Shown: positions 43,750 to 52,832, numbered from the stretch's first letter. The stretch: DNA of 64,000 nucleotides from Amycolatopsis taiwanensis DSM 45107 (GCF_000519205.1 NZ_JAFB01000041.1:20186-84185), one strand, 5' to 3'. The notes: generated by a model not told the origin, from the letters alone. Numbers and translations are program-made.

Positions 43750-43803
43750 ATGTACGGCATCTGTTTCATGCGTCTGCGCAGCAGCCGGGCTCTGGCTCGC
43801 TAG
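43750..43803 (+). CDS. Putative erm leader peptide with MRLR stalling motif
   Basis: A 17-codon ORF, MYGICFMRLRSSRALAR, ends 69 bp before the erm start. MRLR is also the core of the ErmDL leader (MTHSMRLRFPTLNQ), where macrolides stall the ribosome on an Arg-Leu-Arg sequence. TAGCCT at 43737-43742 ends 7 bp before the ATG, fitting a leaderless transcript, and GGAAAAACCC further upstream resembles the AT-rich patch of WhiB7-type promoters. That regulatory reading is inference. Confidence 0.6.
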   Translation: MYGICFMRLRSSRALAR

Positions 43804-43817
43804 CTTCGCAGGACGCG

Positions 43818-43869
43818 AGCCCAGGGCCCACCGAGATCCCGTTCATCTCGAGGACCCGAAAGGGCTTTT
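43818..43869 (+). promoter_or_regulatory. erm attenuator: alternative hairpins and T tract
   Basis: CGAGAT (43832-43837) pairs with ATCTCG (43845-43850); outside it GGG/CCC extends the stem, and AGCCC (43818-43822) can pair with GGGCT (43862-43866) directly before TTT. The second pairing would both look like a terminator and mask the AAAGGG ribosome site of erm. Stalling on the leader could release it. Confidence 0.5.
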
Positions 43870-43872
43870 GCT

Positions 43873-44685
43873 GTGGCGCAGGACTTCGCGCACGGAAACT
43901 ATTCGCATACCCAGAGGAAGGTCAAATATCCAGGCCGCGCTCGCACGCCCAAAGATCGGGCGCGACGCGAGCTATCCCAGAATTTCCTGGTCGACCGGCA
44001 TGCCGTGGAGCTGCTGCTCAAGGCAGCACAGCCGAGCGGTCTTGTGCTCGAGCCCGGCGCGGGTGAGGGAATACTCACCATGGCGCTGGCCGACGCGGGC
44101 GCCGAGGTCGTGGGCTACGAGATCGACCCGCTGCTGGCGGCCAAGCTCCGGGCCAGGACCAAGCTGAAGATCGTCCGGGGTGACTTCACCGCCATGCGGC
44201 CGCCGGGCAGGCCGTTCGCGGTCGTGGGGAGCATCCCGTACTCGATTACCTCCAAGATCGTCGACTGGTGCCTGCGGGCGCCGAAGCTGACCTCTGCCAC
44301 CTTGGTGACCCAGCTCGAGTACGCCCGCAAGCGCAGCGGCGACTTCGGCCGGTGGAGCCTGGTGACAGTGGAACGCTGGCCGTGGTTCTCGTGGAAGTTG
44401 CACGGGAGGGTCGACCGGGAAAGTTTCCGGCCCGTCCCTTCCGTCGACTCGGCGATCCTGCGGATCGAGCGGCGACCGGAGCCTCTCGTCGACGAGAGCG
44501 GCGCCTGGCAGGAGCTGGTGAGGCTGGGGTTTTCGGGCGTCGGCGGCTCGCTCTACGCCTCCCTACACCGGCATTACGGCGGGGTGGACGCGGCCTTCGA
44601 ACGAGCGGGCATCGCCCGTGACGAGGTGGTGGCCTTCGTGCGTCCCAACCAGTGGGTCACGCTCTTCAACTCACTGCAACGCTGA
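43873..44685 (+). CDS. erm: 23S rRNA (adenine-N6)-dimethyltransferase Erm
   Basis: Methylates A2058 of 23S rRNA, giving resistance to macrolides, lincosamides and streptogramin B. The 270-aa protein has motif X/I QNFLVDRHAVELLL ... LEPGAGEGILTMAL (about 36-70), the acidic EIDPLL, and catalytic motif IV SIPYSITSKIV (N-P-P-Y variant with Ile-Pro-Tyr as in Erm). GTG 43873. The N-terminal 30 residues are basic and typical of actinomycete Erm enzymes. Likely induced through the leader at 43750. Followed by a strong terminator. Confidence 0.9.
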   Translation: MAQDFAHGNYSHTQRKVKYPGRARTPKDRARRELSQNFLVDRHAVELLLKAAQPSGLVLEPGAGEGILTMALADAGAEVVGYEIDPLLAAKLRARTKLKIVRGDFTAMRPPGRPFAVVGSIPYSITSKIVDWCLRAPKLTSATLVTQLEYARKRSGDFGRWSLVTVERWPWFSWKLHGRVDRESFRPVPSVDSAILRIERRPEPLVDESGAWQELVRLGFSGVGGSLYASLHRHYGGVDAAFERAGIARDEVVAFVRPNQWVTLFNSLQR

Positions 44686-44690
44686 CCCCA

Positions 44691-44729
44691 CCGGCTTGGC
44701 CGTCGCCTTGATGGCGGCGGCCAAGCCGG
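44691..44729 (+). terminator. Strong terminator after erm
   Basis: CCGGCTTGGCCGTCGCC (44691-44707) pairs with 44713-44729 over 17 positions with one mismatch and a 5-nt loop. Six bases after the erm stop codon. Confidence 0.8.
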
Positions 44730-44771
44730 GTGACGTCGAAACCGCGACCGGCGAACAGGCCTGCGATCAGC

Positions 44772-46413
44772 TCACCCACCCGTACCCGGCGACGGAGGAG
44801 GCCCTCCGGTGCCACCCGGCGTTTCAATGTCAGGGCAGCGGGTCCCGGACGCCGGGAGCTTCAGGTTGATCAGGTAGTCCTCGACGATGCTGTTGATGCA
44901 GGCGCTCGGGCCCGCGTGGGCCGTGCTCGGGTAGATGGTGTGGCCGTAGCCCTCGTAGGTGACGAGCGTGGCGCCGGTTTGCTTGGCAGCGCCTTGGGAC
45001 CAGGTGTAGACCGTGGCGAAGTCGTGGACGTTGCCGAGCAGCATCATCGCGGGCGCATTCCCGGTGTGCGCCGGCTGCTGCGGGTAGGTGGTCTTGCCGG
45101 TGTAGCCGACGCAGTCCAGGGCGCTGTTGGCGTATGGGCTCCACTGCACGGTGGGATACGAACGCGCCAGCCGCTCCGACAGTGCCGACCACTCGGCATA
45201 GTCCCGCACCTGCATGCGCCAGTCCTGGCAGAACCACACTTCGTGCGGCAGCTGTACCCGCCCTGCCGGCGGACCGTCGCCGCCCGGCGGGGGCGGCACC
45301 TGTCCCGTCGGCGTCCCGTCGTACCGGGACTTGATCATGGAGGCCGCTTCCCGCCACCGGTCGGGGAGGTTCGCGAGGTTGACAGTCCTCAACAGCGCGG
45401 CGAAGCTGACTGGCTTGCCGGTGTCCGGGTCGGTCAGGGTGCCGCGGCGGGCACGCTCGCGGACCTCGGATGTAGGTCTTCGTGGTGCCCCGGCCGTAGA
45501 GCGCGCAATCGGGCGTCATGTCGCACCACTTGGCGAACTGCGTGAAGTTCTCCTCGAGGGCACCCGCCCCGGCGCTCATCAAGTCCCACGCGGTACGCAC
45601 GTTCAGGTGGTCCATGTTCCCGTCGCCGACGAGGGCGCGGACGCGGTTCGGGAACATCTGCGCGTACAACTGCACGGCCAGGGTTCCGTAGGAGTACCCG
45701 ATCTGGGTGATCTTCTCCTCACCGAGTGCCGCCCGGATAGCGTCGATGTCGCGCACTGTCTGACGTGTGTCCGTGTGGTCGTACAGCGGGCCGGTGAGGC
45801 GTCGGCAGTTCTCACTCAGCTGCCGCTTCGCCGCCACCAGCGCATCGAAGTCGGCCTGGCTGTGCGGATCTTTCATCGCCTCGACGCGGTCGGCCTCGGC
45901 TTGGTCGCAGGTGATCGGGCTGCTGGTGTTGACGCCGCGCGGGTCGTAGGTCACGACGTCGAAGCGCTCGCGCACCGCGTCGGAGAACACCTTGCCTTGC
46001 CGGAGGATCATGTCGGTGACGCCCGAGGTGCCGGGCCCGCCCGGATCCATGATGGCCGTACCGATGCGCTTGCCCGGGTCCTTGGCCTTGACGCGCGACA
46101 CACCGATGTGGATCTTCTCGCCGCCCGGATCGTCCCAGTCCAGCGGGACTTCGAGGGTCCCGCACTCGATCGGGTCGGTGGTGTCCGGGCAGTGCCGCCA
46201 GTCGATGGCGCCGATGTACGCCGATACGTCGATCTCCCCCTTGTGGTCCGTGGGCGAATCGGCGTGGGCGGGAACGAGGTTCGTCATAAGTGCGGCCAGT
46301 GCCGCGGCCGCCGCCATCATCGACCTGCCGGGACGGATCCGCGGAGTTCGCCGCGGTGCCCGGTGCGGGGAGCCGCACGGGCTGGGCCGGGTCTGGGTCG
46401 TGTCATCCAACAC
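44772..46413 (-). pseudogene. Secreted TAP-like alpha/beta hydrolase (tripeptidyl aminopeptidase type), frameshifted
   Basis: Exported hydrolase, about 545 aa if intact. The N-terminal frame from GTG 46413 (after AGGAGCGC) has a signal peptide, PGGPGTSG oxyanion region, and nucleophile elbow GYSYGT, and is good until GTTKTYIR near 45470. There the frame must shift by one base; the next frame continues EVRERARRGTLTD, DTGKPVSFAALL and the TAP-like C-terminal domain with the catalytic His in EGYGHTIY. The frame break is at about 45467-45475. Either a real null allele or a sequencing indel; all other features are intact. Confidence 0.85.
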
Positions 46414-46504
46414 GCGCTCCTGAAGTGTGAGTCGGTCGTTCGTCCATGGCCAGGCTCGCAGGGGCGGCGTTTTCCGTTGGTTACCAAGAACGTTGACCGA
46501 CTCT

Positions 46505-47680
46505 TCACCGCCCAGCCCGAACAGGACGGGGTGTTGTCGGCGGCGCCGAAGCGGGCGCCGCAGGGAGTCGCACGGTGATCGCCAGTCCCCCGTCGGCGTT
46601 TGCGCGGGCGTCGACCACCGCGCGGTGCGCCTCGGCGATGGCGGACACAATGGACAGTCCGAGCCCGGCGCTCCGGCCGGTGCCCACGCGGGGCGCGTGC
46701 AGCCGCCGGAAGGGCTCGAAAAGCTCCGGGAGCCGCTCGGCCGGCACGGGCGGGCCGGTGTTGGTGACGACCACACCCGCATCGGGCGAGGTGCGGACGC
46801 CGACGCGACCGCCCGGATGGTTGTAGCGGATCCCGTTGTGGATCAGGTTGCCGATCAGCCGGGTGAGCATTACGGAATCGCCCATCGCGGGCACTGATCG
46901 CAGGTCGAGGTCGATTGTCACGCCGGCCGTGGTCGCCAGTGCCTCGTGCTGCTCGGCCGCATCGTGGGCCACGGCGGCGAGATCGAGCAACTCCGGGTTG
47001 TCCGGGGAACGTTCGCCTTGCGCGAGGGTAAGGAGGCTCTCGATGAGGCGTTCCGTGCGCAGGTTTGCTTCGAGCAGTTCGCCGCGCATCCGGGCGAGTT
47101 GTTCCTGCGACGGGTTTTCGAGGCCGATCTCGATCGCGGCGCGCTGGATCGCCAGCGGTGTGCGCAGCTCGTGCGAGGCGTTGGCGGCGAACCGGCGCTG
47201 GTTGTCGGCGGCCCGCTCCAGACGGTCCAGCATGGCGTCGAACGTGTCGGCCAGTTCCCGTAGTTCGTCCCGCGGTCCGTCCAGCGCGATGCGTTCGTGC
47301 AGGGTGGAAAGAGAGAGCCGCTTGGCGGTCTCGGTGATGTGGTGCACCGGGCGCAGCGCCCGGCCGGCGAGCCACCACCCCGCGAAGGCGCCGATCACGG
47401 CCAGGGCGGTGGCGGCGACCCAGGTCACCGTCCACTGGTACTGGTGTACGGCGATCTCGACCGCTTTCTGCGGGACATCATGACCGTCCGGCGCGATGAA
47501 CCCCCCGGACGGCGGGATCAGATCGCCCCCCTTGGGCAGGCCCGGCGGGCCCACTATGCGTTCGAGCAGCAGATTGACCGCCACCATGACGGTTGTGGTC
47601 GTGGCGATGAACAGCCCCGCGTACAGCGCGGTCAGCCGCGCGCGCACCGTGGTGAACTTCGGGCTGACGTGGATCCTCAC
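46505..47680 (-). CDS. Sensor histidine kinase
   Basis: A 391-aa membrane kinase. Two membrane helices (about 12-35 and 85-108) enclose a 50-residue outer loop rich in Pro/Gly; HAMP follows; the phosphoacceptor box is ANASHELRTPLA (His about 175); the ATPase lobe has the N box NLIHNGIRYN and G box TGRSAGLGLSIV. GTG 47680 overlaps the regulator stop by 4 bp (GTGA). Probably senses envelope damage, given the divergent ABC operon. Confidence 0.88.
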   Translation of the reverse strand: MRIHVSPKFTTVRARLTALYAGLFIATTTTVMVAVNLLLERIVGPPGLPKGGDLIPPSGGFIAPDGHDVPQKAVEIAVHQYQWTVTWVAATALAVIGAFAGWWLAGRALRPVHHITETAKRLSLSTLHERIALDGPRDELRELADTFDAMLDRLERAADNQRRFAANASHELRTPLAIQRAAIEIGLENPSQEQLARMRGELLEANLRTERLIESLLTLAQGERSPDNPELLDLAAVAHDAAEQHEALATTAGVTIDLDLRSVPAMGDSVMLTRLIGNLIHNGIRYNHPGGRVGVRTSPDAGVVVTNTGPPVPAERLPELFEPFRRLHAPRVGTGRSAGLGLSIVSAIAEAHRAVVDARANADGGLAITVRLPAAPASAPPTTPRPVRAGR

Positions 47681-48327
47681 AGCCGGTACCCGCCGGGCAC
47701 GGTGGTGATCACCGACGGTTCTCCCAGCTTCGCCCGGAGCTTGCTGATCGTCACCTTGACCACGGTGGTGAAGGGGTCCGTGTTTTCGTCCCAGGCCCGT
47801 TCCAGCAGTTCTTCGGTGGTTACCACGGCACCCCGCGCCTGCATCAGCACTTCGAGGACGGCGAACTCCTTGCGGGACAACGCCAGATAGCGGCTGTCCC
47901 GGAACGCCTGGCGCCGTGGCCCGTCCAGCGTGATCCCGTAGCACTCCAGCACGGGCGGCAGCGCGACCGCCTGGCGTCGGCCGAGGGCCTGGACGCGCGC
48001 GACGAGTTCGGCGTACGCGAAGGGTTTGGCGAGGTAGTCGTCGGCGCCCAGGCCGAGCCCCTGGACGCGTTGGTTCACCGCGCCCGAGGCGGTCAGCATG
48101 AGGATGCGCACCGCGGCCCCCTTCGCTACGACCTGCCGGCACACGTCGTCGCCGTGCACCTCGGGAAGGTCGCGGTCGAGCACGAGCACGTCGTAGTCGT
48201 CGGCAGCGAGCCGCTCGAGCGCCGCCGCCCCGTCGTAGGCGATGTCGACAGCCATGCCGTGCCGCCGCAGCCCATCCGCCACCAGCCCGGCCAGCACCTG
48301 CTCGTCTTCGACCACCAATACCCGCAT
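47677..48327 (-). CDS. OmpR-family response regulator
   Basis: A 216-aa regulator. The receiver domain has the acidic pair VEDEQ and phosphoacceptor Asp in VLDRDLPE (about 51), Thr in LMLTASG and Lys in YLAKPFAY. The C-terminal winged helix ends VTISKLRAKLGEPSVITTVPGGYRL. ATG 48327. Co-translated with the kinase. The likely DNA target is the inverted repeat at 48351-48381. Confidence 0.92.
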   Translation of the reverse strand: MRVLVVEDEQVLAGLVADGLRRHGMAVDIAYDGAAALERLAADDYDVLVLDRDLPEVHGDDVCRQVVAKGAAVRILMLTASGAVNQRVQGLGLGADDYLAKPFAYAELVARVQALGRRQAVALPPVLECYGITLDGPRRQAFRDSRYLALSRKEFAVLEVLMQARGAVVTTEELLERAWDENTDPFTTVVKVTISKLRAKLGEPSVITTVPGGYRL

Positions 48328-48350
48328 GCGTCCCCTTGTAATAGGTGATC

Positions 48351-48381
48351 GGTGACGGGCCGGTTAACGATTCCGGTCACC
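48351..48381. promoter_or_regulatory. Inverted repeat between the two-component and ABC operons
   Basis: GGTGAC (48351-48356) and GTCACC (48376-48381) lie 24 bp upstream of the response-regulator start and 71 bp upstream of the lipoprotein gene. A related GGTGAT half-site is at about 48344. Good candidate operator for the OmpR-type regulator controlling both directions. Confidence 0.45.
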
Positions 48382-48451
48382 ACCGCGCAACCGCCCGCTT
48401 GCCAGCCTGATCGCCCGGTACCAAATCCGATTACCTGGCAAGGGAGAACAT

Positions 48452-49009
48452 ATGCGCATCGGAGCGGGACTCGCGCTCGGGACGCTGGTGCTCATCGGCA
48501 CGCTGACGGCCTGCGGCGGAGGCGGCGACGCCGACGACGGCATCGCCTCGGCCAACTCCGGCAAGCCCAGCGCGACCGCGAGCAACAGCGGTGGCGCGGG
48601 AGAGACCAAGGACGGCACGGCCTTCGCGAAGTGCATGCGGGACAACGGGGTACCCGAATTCCCCGACCCGGAGACCAACGGGTCGATGATCTTGCCCGAG
48701 GGCGCCGACACGAGCAAGCTCGACTCCGCGCAGAAGCTCTGCCAGGACAAGCTGCCGGGCGGCGGCGAACCGCGGAAGCTGAGCGCCGAAGACCAAGAGA
48801 AGCAGCGGAAGTTCGCGCAGTGCATGCGGGACAACGGGTTGACCGAATTCCCCGATCCGGAACCCGGCGCCACCGGCTCGGTGCTCAGCCAGGAAAGCAA
48901 CCTGAACCCCGAGGATCCGAAGTTCAAAGAGGCCGATCAGAAGTGCGAGCAGTACCACCCGTCCGGGCTCGGCGCTCCCGGAGGCAAGGTCGGCGGGGGG
49001 ATGAAGTGA
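48452..49009 (+). CDS. Lipoprotein with duplicated CMRDNG motif
   Basis: A 185-aa exported lipoprotein (lipobox LTAC, Cys about 21). Two copies of a short domain follow, each with CMRDNGxxEFPDPE (about 61-74 and 125-138) and a second Cys about 35-45 residues later (KLCQDKLP and KCEQYHP), so each may be a small disulfide-closed unit. Such proteins occur upstream of MacAB-like operons in actinomycetes. ATG 48452 after AAGGGAG. It overlaps the next gene by 4 bp. Confidence 0.8.
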   Translation: MRIGAGLALGTLVLIGTLTACGGGGDADDGIASANSGKPSATASNSGGAGETKDGTAFAKCMRDNGVPEFPDPETNGSMILPEGADTSKLDSAQKLCQDKLPGGGEPRKLSAEDQEKQRKFAQCMRDNGLTEFPDPEPGATGSVLSQESNLNPEDPKFKEADQKCEQYHPSGLGAPGGKVGGGMK

Positions 49010-50112
49010 GTGGCAGCAGGCGGCGCAGGCACCGCACCGGCAAGGTGGTGCTGGTCGCGTTCGGCGTCCTCGCGGTGGCGGCCGGTGTGCTGGCCGCCAC
49101 CGGCATCGGCCTGCCCGGTGGCGGTCCGGACCCCGCGGCCAAGGAACCGCCCACGGCGCAGGCCACCGCGCAGGTCACCAAGCAGACCATGGTGGACACC
49201 AAGACCGAGAACGGGTCGCTGAGCTACGGCGACACCGGCACGGTCAAGGCTGCGCTCGGCGGGACGGTCACCCGGCTCCCCGGTCCCGGCTCGATCGTGG
49301 CACGCGGGTCCGCACTGTACAAAGTGGACAACAAGCCGGTGATCCTGCTGTACGGCTCGATGCCCGCGTACCGCACGCTCACCGTGGGCGCCGAAGGCGA
49401 CGACGTCAAGCAGTTCGAGGAGAATCTCGCCGCGCTCGGCTACACCGGCTTCAAGGTCGACAAGTTGTTCACCGATGCCACCGCGACCGCGGTCAAGGCG
49501 TGGCAGGAAGATCTCGGACTGGACAAGACCGGCCAGGTTGAGCCCGGACGCATCTTCTACGCCGATGGGCAGATCAGGGTGGACGATCTCAAGGCCGCGG
49601 CCGGCGACATGCTGCAACCAGGCCAGGAACTGCTTACCGACAGCAGCACGTCGCGGGTCGTCATCGTCAAACTCGGCATGGACGACCAGCGGTTGGCCAA
49701 GAAGGACGCGACCGTCACGGTCGACCTGCCGAACGGCAAGTCGACACCGGGGAAGATCACCGACACGCGGACGGTGGCGGAAAGCGACTCGAGCGGCTCG
49801 GGAACAGGCGGCTCCGGCGACTCGGCCAAGACCAAGATCAAGGTGACCATCTCGGTCGAGGATCAGAGCACTCTCGAGGGCCTCGACGAGGCGTCGGTCG
49901 AGGTCGCGTTCACCGCCGGCCAGCGCGAGAACGTGCTGACCGTGCCGGTTTCCGCGCTGCTCGCGCTGTCCGAGGGCGGCTACGGCCTCCAAATCGTGGA
50001 TGGCACGGCCACCCGCATCGTCGCGATCAAAACCGGGATGTTCGCGCGCGGGCGCGTCGAGGTCTCCGGCGACGGGCTGGCCGAGGGCATGACCGTGGGA
50101 GTTCCCTCATGA
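49006..50112 (+). CDS. Periplasmic adaptor-like protein with peptidoglycan-binding domain
   Basis: A 368-aa membrane-anchored protein (helix about 13-33). After a barrel-like start (ALGGTVTRLPGPGSIVARGSALYKVDNKPVILLYG) comes a PGB_1-type peptidoglycan-binding domain, VGAEGDDVKQFEENLAALGYTG ... ATATAVKAWQEDLGL (about 125-165), and then a MacA/HlyD-like C-terminal barrel (VPVSALLALSEGGYGLQIVDG). It likely couples the ABC transporter to the wall. GTG 49006; ends with 4-bp overlap to the ATPase gene. Confidence 0.83.
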   Translation: MSGSRRRRHRTGKVVLVAFGVLAVAAGVLAATGIGLPGGGPDPAAKEPPTAQATAQVTKQTMVDTKTENGSLSYGDTGTVKAALGGTVTRLPGPGSIVARGSALYKVDNKPVILLYGSMPAYRTLTVGAEGDDVKQFEENLAALGYTGFKVDKLFTDATATAVKAWQEDLGLDKTGQVEPGRIFYADGQIRVDDLKAAAGDMLQPGQELLTDSSTSRVVIVKLGMDDQRLAKKDATVTVDLPNGKSTPGKITDTRTVAESDSSGSGTGGSGDSAKTKIKVTISVEDQSTLEGLDEASVEVAFTAGQRENVLTVPVSALLALSEGGYGLQIVDGTATRIVAIKTGMFARGRVEVSGDGLAEGMTVGVPS

Positions 50113-50774
50113 CCGGCGTTGTCGAACTCGACGGGGTGTCCAAGTGGTATCCCGGCGGAGTCACCGCGCTGCGAGACGTCACCCTGAAGATCGGCTATGG
50201 CGAACTGGTCGGCATCGTCGGCCCGTCCGGATCCGGCAAGTCCACGATGCTGCACCTCATCGGGACACTCGACCGCCCGTCCGCGGGCACCGTCCGGATC
50301 GACGGCCACGACGTCGCCAGGCTCAGCGACCGCAAGCTGTCGGCGTTGCGCGCCCTGCGCCTCGGGTTCGTTTTCCAGCAGTTCCACCTGGCACCCGGGC
50401 AAACCGCCCTCGACAACGTCGCCGACGGCCTGCTTTACGCGGGGGTCCCGCTCCGGGAACGGCGGCGGCAGGCCGAAGACGCGCTCGAACGGGTGGGCCT
50501 GGCCGACCGGATGGACCACCGGCCGCACGAACTGTCCGGCGGGCAACGGCAACGCGTCGCCATCGCCCGGGCCGTTGCGGGCAAGCCGCCGCTGCTGCTC
50601 GCCGATGAGCCCACCGGCAACCTCGACTCGGCCTCCGGCGCGGCGGTGCTGGCACTGCTACGGGACCTGCACGAATCCGGCACGACCGTCCTGATCATCA
50701 CGCATGACCGGGACCTCGCCGCCGGCCTGCCGCGCCAGGTCACGCTGCGGGACGGAGAGGTGATGGCGGCATGA
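50109..50774 (+). CDS. MacB/LolD-type ABC transporter ATP-binding protein
   Basis: A 221-aa ATPase with Walker A GPSGSGKST, signature LSGGQRQRVAIARA, Walker B LLLADEPTGNLDS and the H-loop ITHDRD. The GxSGSGKSTxLHxIGxLDRP pattern places it in the MacB/LolD/FtsE group. It overlaps both neighbours by 4 bp. Works with the permease at 50771 and the adaptor at 49006. Confidence 0.93.
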   Translation: MTGVVELDGVSKWYPGGVTALRDVTLKIGYGELVGIVGPSGSGKSTMLHLIGTLDRPSAGTVRIDGHDVARLSDRKLSALRALRLGFVFQQFHLAPGQTALDNVADGLLYAGVPLRERRRQAEDALERVGLADRMDHRPHELSGGQRQRVAIARAVAGKPPLLLADEPTGNLDSASGAAVLALLRDLHESGTTVLIITHDRDLAAGLPRQVTLRDGEVMAA

Positions 50775-52003
50775 TGACCACGCAGACCAGCTCTCGCACC
50801 GACACCGGCCGGCCGCTGAAAGCGAGCCGGCTGCGGGCCCGCGACATCATGCGGGTGGGCAGCGCAGGTCTGCGCACCCGCCCCATGCGGGTCTTCCTGT
50901 CGGCGCTCGGCATCGCGATCGGCATCGCCGCGATGGTTTCGGTGGTCGGGATCTCGTCCTCGTCGCAGGCCGACCTCGACCGGCAGCTCAGTGCGTTGGG
51001 CACCAACCTGCTCACCGTCACCCCCGGCAAGACCATCGCGGGAGCGGACGCGAAGCTGCCCGAAGAGTCCGTCGCGATGATCGCCCGGATCGGGCCCGTC
51101 CAGACGGTCGCGGCGACCGGCTCGACGGAGACCAAGGTCTATCGGAGCGACCGGATCGCCAAGGGCGAGCACGGGAGCATCGGGGTCCTCGCGGCCAAGG
51201 AGAACCTGCCGGAGACCGCGGGCGCGGAACTCGCCCAGGGCAGTTGGCTCAACGCCGCGACGTCGACCTACCCGGCGGCGGTGCTGGGTTCGTCGGCCGC
51301 GGAGAAGCTGGGTATCACCAAGGTCGACGAGAACGTGCGGATCCTGGTCGGGAAGACCTGGTTCACCGTCGTCGGCATCCTCCAGCCGGTGCCGCTGGCC
51401 GAGGAGTTGGACAACACGGTTCTCGTCGGGTGGGATGCGGCGAAGACCTACCTCGCTTTCGACGGGCACCCGACGAGGGTCTACACGCGGTCCGCGGACC
51501 CTTCTGTCGAGGCGGTGCGCAAGGTCCTGGCGGCGACCGCGAATCCGCAGTCGCCGAATGAGGTCGAGGTGTCGCGGCCGTCCGATGCCCTGGCCGCGAG
51601 GAATGCCGCGAACCAGACGTTCACGAGCCTGCTCGTCGGCCTTGGTGCGGTCGCGTTGCTGGTCGGCGGGGTCGGGGTCGCCAACACCATGGTGATTTCG
51701 GTGCTCGAACGGCGGGGCGAGATCGGCCTGCGGCGCTCCCTGGGCGCGACCCGGGGACAGATCCGTACCCAGTTCCTCACCGAGTCGTTGATCCTGTCCG
51801 CGCTGGGCGGTGTCGGCGGGGTGCTGCTGGGCGTGGCGGTGACGACGGTGTACGCGTCGACCCAGCGCTGGCCGGCGATGGTCCCCGCGTGGGCCTCCGC
51901 CGGCGGTGTCGGGGCGACGCTGTTGATCGGTGCCCTGGCGGGTCTCTACCCGGCGATCCGCGCCGCACGGCTGGCGCCGACGGAGGCCTTGTCGGCGCCG
52001 TGA
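50771..52003 (+). CDS. MacB/FtsX-type ABC permease
   Basis: A 410-aa permease. One helix near 45-65, a MacB_PCD-like outer domain (about 70-270), then three helices from about 285. VISVLERRGEIGLRRSLGATRGQIRTQFL is the coupling segment of FtsX-type permeases. Last gene of the operon. Together with the two-component system this is likely a module for antimicrobial-peptide or envelope-stress response. Confidence 0.92.
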   Translation: MMTTQTSSRTDTGRPLKASRLRARDIMRVGSAGLRTRPMRVFLSALGIAIGIAAMVSVVGISSSSQADLDRQLSALGTNLLTVTPGKTIAGADAKLPEESVAMIARIGPVQTVAATGSTETKVYRSDRIAKGEHGSIGVLAAKENLPETAGAELAQGSWLNAATSTYPAAVLGSSAAEKLGITKVDENVRILVGKTWFTVVGILQPVPLAEELDNTVLVGWDAAKTYLAFDGHPTRVYTRSADPSVEAVRKVLAATANPQSPNEVEVSRPSDALAARNAANQTFTSLLVGLGAVALLVGGVGVANTMVISVLERRGEIGLRRSLGATRGQIRTQFLTESLILSALGGVGGVLLGVAVTTVYASTQRWPAMVPAWASAGGVGATLLIGALAGLYPAIRAARLAPTEALSAP

Positions 52004-52019
52004 CGGCCAGGCTGGCCGG

Positions 52020-52751
52020 TTAGCGCCGGTCTGCAAACCGGGTCAGGGCGTCGCGGACGCACTCGCTCTTGGCCGGGCTGCTGCGGTGTCCGGACTCGTC
52101 GCAGACGAACAACTCCGCGCCGGGCCAGGCGTTGGCCAACTCGTAGGCGGTCGCCACCGGGCAACTCAGGTCCAGGCGACCGTGTACGAGCACGCCGGGA
52201 ATGCCGGCCAGCCTCCCCGCGTCCCGGATCAGCTCGCCGTCGGCCAGCCAAGCGTGGTTGGCGTAGTAGTGCGCGCAGATCCGTACCAGGGCCAGCAAAT
52301 CGTCATCGACCGGGCCGCCGAACGAGGTCGGCCCAGCACTGGGCTCAAGCGACAGTACGGTTTCCTCCCACCGCGCCCAGGCGGTTGCTGCTCGCACTCG
52401 CACATCCCGGTCCGGGTGTCCCAGCAGCCGGTCGTAAGCGGCGACCACATTCGAGGCGGCACTGTTGGCGCTGCCCGCGCAGGCCACGAACCGCTCGTGC
52501 TCCTCCGGGAAGAACCGGGACACCCCGCCGTAGAGCCAGTCGATCTCCCGATGGCGGCTGGTGCTGATCGCGGACAACACGATCTCGGACACCCGGTGCG
52601 GATACCGCAGCGCATAGGCCAGCGCCAGCGTGCAACCCCAGGAACCGCCGCGCAGCAGCCAGCGGTCGATGCCCAGGTGCGCACGCAGTAACTCGAGATC
52701 CGCGACCAGGTGCGTGGCCCGTGGCAGTCGCGGGGCCATCAACGTGATCAT
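52020..52751 (-). pseudogene. Proline iminopeptidase, 5' truncated
   Basis: The frame encodes 243 aa from LVADLELLRAHLGIDRWLLRGGSWGC onward, which matches proline iminopeptidase from about residue 95. The nucleophile Ser (GGSWG), the Asp (HGRLDLSCP) and the His (ESGHR) remain, but the first 90-100 residues with the HGGPG oxyanion motif are absent. Homology stops abruptly at about 52715, and 52716-52832 contains no replacement. Likely a deletion remnant; enzyme activity is not expected. Confidence 0.75.
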
Positions 52752-52832
52752 TGGGTGATCGACGCCAACAACGCCGCCACGCCGAAGGGTCGCATGGCCG
52801 CGCCCCCTGAAATCGCTAAGGGGCGAGAGCCG

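Noticed and set aside
43429..43803. 124-aa gene upstream of erm
   Set aside because: Only its last 17 codons look meaningful as a leader peptide; the upstream part has no domain or ribosome site.
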